Source of the DNA: Actinoplanes subtropicus
GTDB taxonomy: Bacteria; Actinomycetota; Actinomycetes; Mycobacteriales; Micromonosporaceae
DNA: 64,000 nucleotides
Reading direction: 5' to 3'
Assembly (NCBI RefSeq): GCF_000721705.1
Contig: NZ_JOJL01000032.1
Coordinates: forward strand, 1 to 64,000
Numbering within the stretch: the first letter of the stretch is position 1; every line of letters begins with the position of its first letter. The notes under the pieces are model-generated. The model saw nothing but the letters and a program-made list of their open reading frames with translations. It ran no database searches and was not told the origin of the DNA. A program made the translations under genes and the position numbers. This document shows positions 61,977 through 64,000 of the stretch, one piece after another.

Positions 61977-64000
61977 CCCTGCTACGCCGCGCCCGGACGA
62001 CCGGCGGCCCGCTGGTGCTGCTCGGCCTGCTCGCGTTCCTGGCCGCGCTCCTGGTCACCGGGTTGCCGCGGCTCGCGAACGACTATCTCGACCGCGGCCT
62101 CCGCCACGACGTCGCCCGGCTGCCGTCCACCGAGCGCGACTTGACGTTCGTGTCACGGCCGCACCGCTACCGGCCGGCGCCGGCCGACCCGGAGAGTCTG
62201 CCCGCGCCGCTGCCCGGCCTGGTCGACCAGGACTGGCTCACGGTTCGGGTCGGGCCGACGGGCGTCCAGGCGTCCGGCGACTCCGGCCGGTTCGCCACGC
62301 GGTGCCCGCCGGTCATGTCGGTCCGCTGGATCACCGGCGCCGACCGGGAGATCACCATCGTGTCCGGGCGCGCGCCGGCCTCCGGTAACGGCGTCGAGGC
62401 AATGGCGTCCCGGGCCACGGCCCAGGCCACCGGCCTGACCGTCGGCTCGACATTCCGGCTGAGCGGGTCGACGGCCGGCCTCTCCCCGGTGCCGGTCCGC
62501 GTGGTGGGCATCTACGCCGAACGGGACCCGGCCGCGCCGACCTGGGATGACCTGCATCCCGAACCGGTGGCATGCCCGAGCGATCCCGACAACACCACCA
62601 CGGTGAGCGCCGGGCTGCTGACGGATGTGGCGGGTCTGGCGGCCCTAGCGAAGGGAACCGGCGAGGTCACCGGCGAGTGGCGCTACCGGCTGGCCGAGCG
62701 ACGACTCACCGTCGCCGAGCTGCCGCGGGTCACCGCCGCGATCGCGGCCGCGCGCCGTACCCCTCCGCTACCGGAGACGGCGCCGGCCGGCTCGCTGGAG
62801 ACCACCCTGACCGCCTACCAGCGGGAACAGGACGCCGTCGCCGCCCTTCTCGTGATCGTCCGGGCCGGCCTGCTGGCCACCCTGCTAGGCCTCATCGGAC
62901 TGGTGGCCGGGCTGGTCGGCCGGCGGCGGGCGGACGAGTTCGCGCTGATCCGGGCGCGGGGCGGGACGGCCGCGACGGTCGGCGTCCGGGTGCTGGCCGA
63001 GAACGCGCTGGTCGCCCCGCTCGCCGCGGCCGCCGGCGGGTTGCTCGGGTTGCTGCTGCCGGGCCGATCCGACGCGTACGCGTGGTGGGGCATCGTCGCG
63101 ACGGCCGCCGTCACCACCCTGACCGCCCCGGTACGCGTGGCCCTCGCCCACCGCCGGGCGACGTTCGCCACCGGTCGCCGGGATCTGGGCCGGTCCGTCG
63201 CCCCGCGGGTGCTCATCTTCCAGGGGTTTCTCGTTCTGCTGGCCGGGCTCGGCGTGCTTCTGCTGCGCCGGCGCGGGTTCGGCCCGGCGGCCGGGGTCGA
63301 CCCGTACCTGGCGCTCGTGCCGGTGCTGCTGGCCGTCGCCGCCGCGATCCTGGCCCGCCATGCGGTGTCGTGGCCGCTGCGCTACGCCGCGCGCCTGGCC
63401 GCCCGCACGCGCGGGGCGGTGTCGTTCCTCGGGCTGGCCGGCGTCGTCCGCCGGGTCCCCGGGTTCGGCTCGTTCGCCGTGCTCGTCGTCGCGATCGCGA
63501 CCGGCGTCTTCACCGGCGTGCTCGCCGACACCGTCGCCCAGGCCCGCGACCGGGCGGCCGACGTGCAGGTCGGCGGCGACGCCAGGCTCTCCGGCATCGG
63601 GTTCACCGAGGCCACGGCGCAGCGGCTGGCCGCCGTGCCCGGTGTCACCGCGGTGGCGCCGTACTACGCGGACAGCGCCACGGTGCGCACCGACGCGCCG
63701 ATCCCCGGGCAGGTGCGGCTGGTCGCACTGGACGGTCCGGCGGCCGCCGAGGTCCTGCGCAACAGCGGATCCAGTCTCCGGCTGCCCGCGGAACTGACCC
63801 GGCCGGGCGTGGTCGACGGACCGGTTCCCGCCGTCGTCTCGCCCGACCTGGCCGCGCAGCTCGGCGGGGGCGGGGCGATCGAGGTGCACGGAGTGTCCTA
63901 CCGCCTCCGGGTGGTCGCGGTTGCGGACGAGGCGCCCGGGTTGGAGGTCGGGGCGCGCACCTTCGTCGTGCTCCCCCGGCAGGCCCTGCCCATTCCCGCG
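61973..64000 (+). CDS. ABC transporter permease, FtsX family (partial, runs off window)
   Basis: Open to the window end (676 codons, no stop). Starts MTLLRRARTTGGPLVLLGLL; first FtsX core about 285-350 (GLVGRRRADEFALIRARGGT), middle membrane block, then from about 490 a second periplasmic part (QVGGDARLSGIGFTEATAQR LAAVPGVTAVAPYY). It pairs with the upstream permease through an ATGA overlap, so the two form one heteromeric or tandem permease unit; the ATPase is presumably just downstream, outside the window. Confidence 0.85.
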   Translation, partial: MTLLRRARTTGGPLVLLGLLAFLAALLVTGLPRLANDYLDRGLRHDVARLPSTERDLTFVSRPHRYRPAPADPESLPAPLPGLVDQDWLTVRVGPTGVQASGDSGRFATRCPPVMSVRWITGADREITIVSGRAPASGNGVEAMASRATAQATGLTVGSTFRLSGSTAGLSPVPVRVVGIYAERDPAAPTWDDLHPEPVACPSDPDNTTTVSAGLLTDVAGLAALAKGTGEVTGEWRYRLAERRLTVAELPRVTAAIAAARRTPPLPETAPAGSLETTLTAYQREQDAVAALLVIVRAGLLATLLGLIGLVAGLVGRRRADEFALIRARGGTAATVGVRVLAENALVAPLAAAAGGLLGLLLPGRSDAYAWWGIVATAAVTTLTAPVRVALAHRRATFATGRRDLGRSVAPRVLIFQGFLVLLAGLGVLLLRRRGFGPAAGVDPYLALVPVLLAVAAAILARHAVSWPLRYAARLAARTRGAVSFLGLAGVVRRVPGFGSFAVLVVAIATGVFTGVLADTVAQARDRAADVQVGGDARLSGIGFTEATAQRLAAVPGVTAVAPYYADSATVRTDAPIPGQVRLVALDGPAAAEVLRNSGSSLRLPAELTRPGVVDGPVPAVVSPDLAAQLGGGGAIEVHGVSYRLRVVAVADEAPGLEVGARTFVVLPRQALPIPA

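Noticed and set aside
1..64000. tRNA, rRNA, CRISPR array, replication origin, intact insertion sequence
   Set aside because: No clover-leaf with CCA-type arms, direct-repeat array, DnaA-box cluster or intact transposase was recognised by eye.

Overview
The window is high-GC actinobacterial DNA (G/C-rich third codon positions, many GTG starts, overlapping ATGA/GTGA operon junctions, Tat-exported glycosidases with ricin-type lectin domains, an actinobacterial T-box ahead of ileS). The style suggests a soil or plant-litter filamentous actinomycete, possibly Micromonosporaceae, but no marker in the window fixes genus or species.

Layout. 0-4.6 kb: a sparse, eroded stretch with a small secreted cysteine-rich protein, a tyrosine-recombinase remnant, a membrane-anchored BNR-repeat protein and an aldo/keto reductase stub. 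4.6-11.3 kb: three TetR modules, each with its own repeated candidate operator: TetR plus an epimerase/reductase; TetR divergent from a membrane protein and a cytochrome P450; and a membrane protein plus beta-carbonic anhydrase whose promoter carries the same 15-bp palindrome found upstream of a TetR gene 2.4 kb away. A truncated ABC ATPase lies between. 11.4-27.4 kb: a minus-strand nonribosomal peptide cluster read in the order glycosyltransferase, A-T-C, C-A-T, then C-A-T-C-A-T-TE-MFS, the last being one polypeptide with the exporter fused to the synthetase and a Cys instead of Ser at the thioesterase nucleophile position. A HAD hydrolase gene lies antisense in the 655-bp gap between the two large synthetase genes.

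27.6-48.1 kb: a deoxy-sugar uptake and catabolism region. A GH27 alpha-galactosidase with a CebR-type operator is followed by a tightly overlapped minus-strand operon: RbsB/A/C-type importer, L-fuconate dehydratase, L-fuconolactonase-like amidohydrolase, RbsD/FucU mutarotase, Zn-dehydrogenase, SDR, AKR and a GntR regulator. This matches the non-phosphorylating L-fucose route up to the diketo acid; the final hydrolase is not in the window. Divergent from it is a GH29 alpha-L-fucosidase. Next come an enolase-superfamily protein, a CUT1 ABC importer, a GntR regulator and a rhamnose-mutarotase-type protein.

48.5-54.8 kb: a beta-helix glycosidase (GH141-like), a frameshifted glycosidase pseudogene, a truncated AraC gene and a second GH29 fucosidase. 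The promoter regions of the two GH29 genes share two sequence blocks with nearly identical spacing, which points to one regulon. 54.8-64 kb: a small hypothetical protein, a DUF3455 exported protein, ileS behind an SD-sequestering T-box, and two FtsX-type ABC permeases, the second cut by the window end.

The most unusual elements are the NRPS-MFS fusion with a Cys-type thioesterase behind a predicted Ser module, the antisense HAD gene inside that operon, and the paired fucosidase promoters. All domain names and substrate predictions come from reading motifs by eye; no database search was run.
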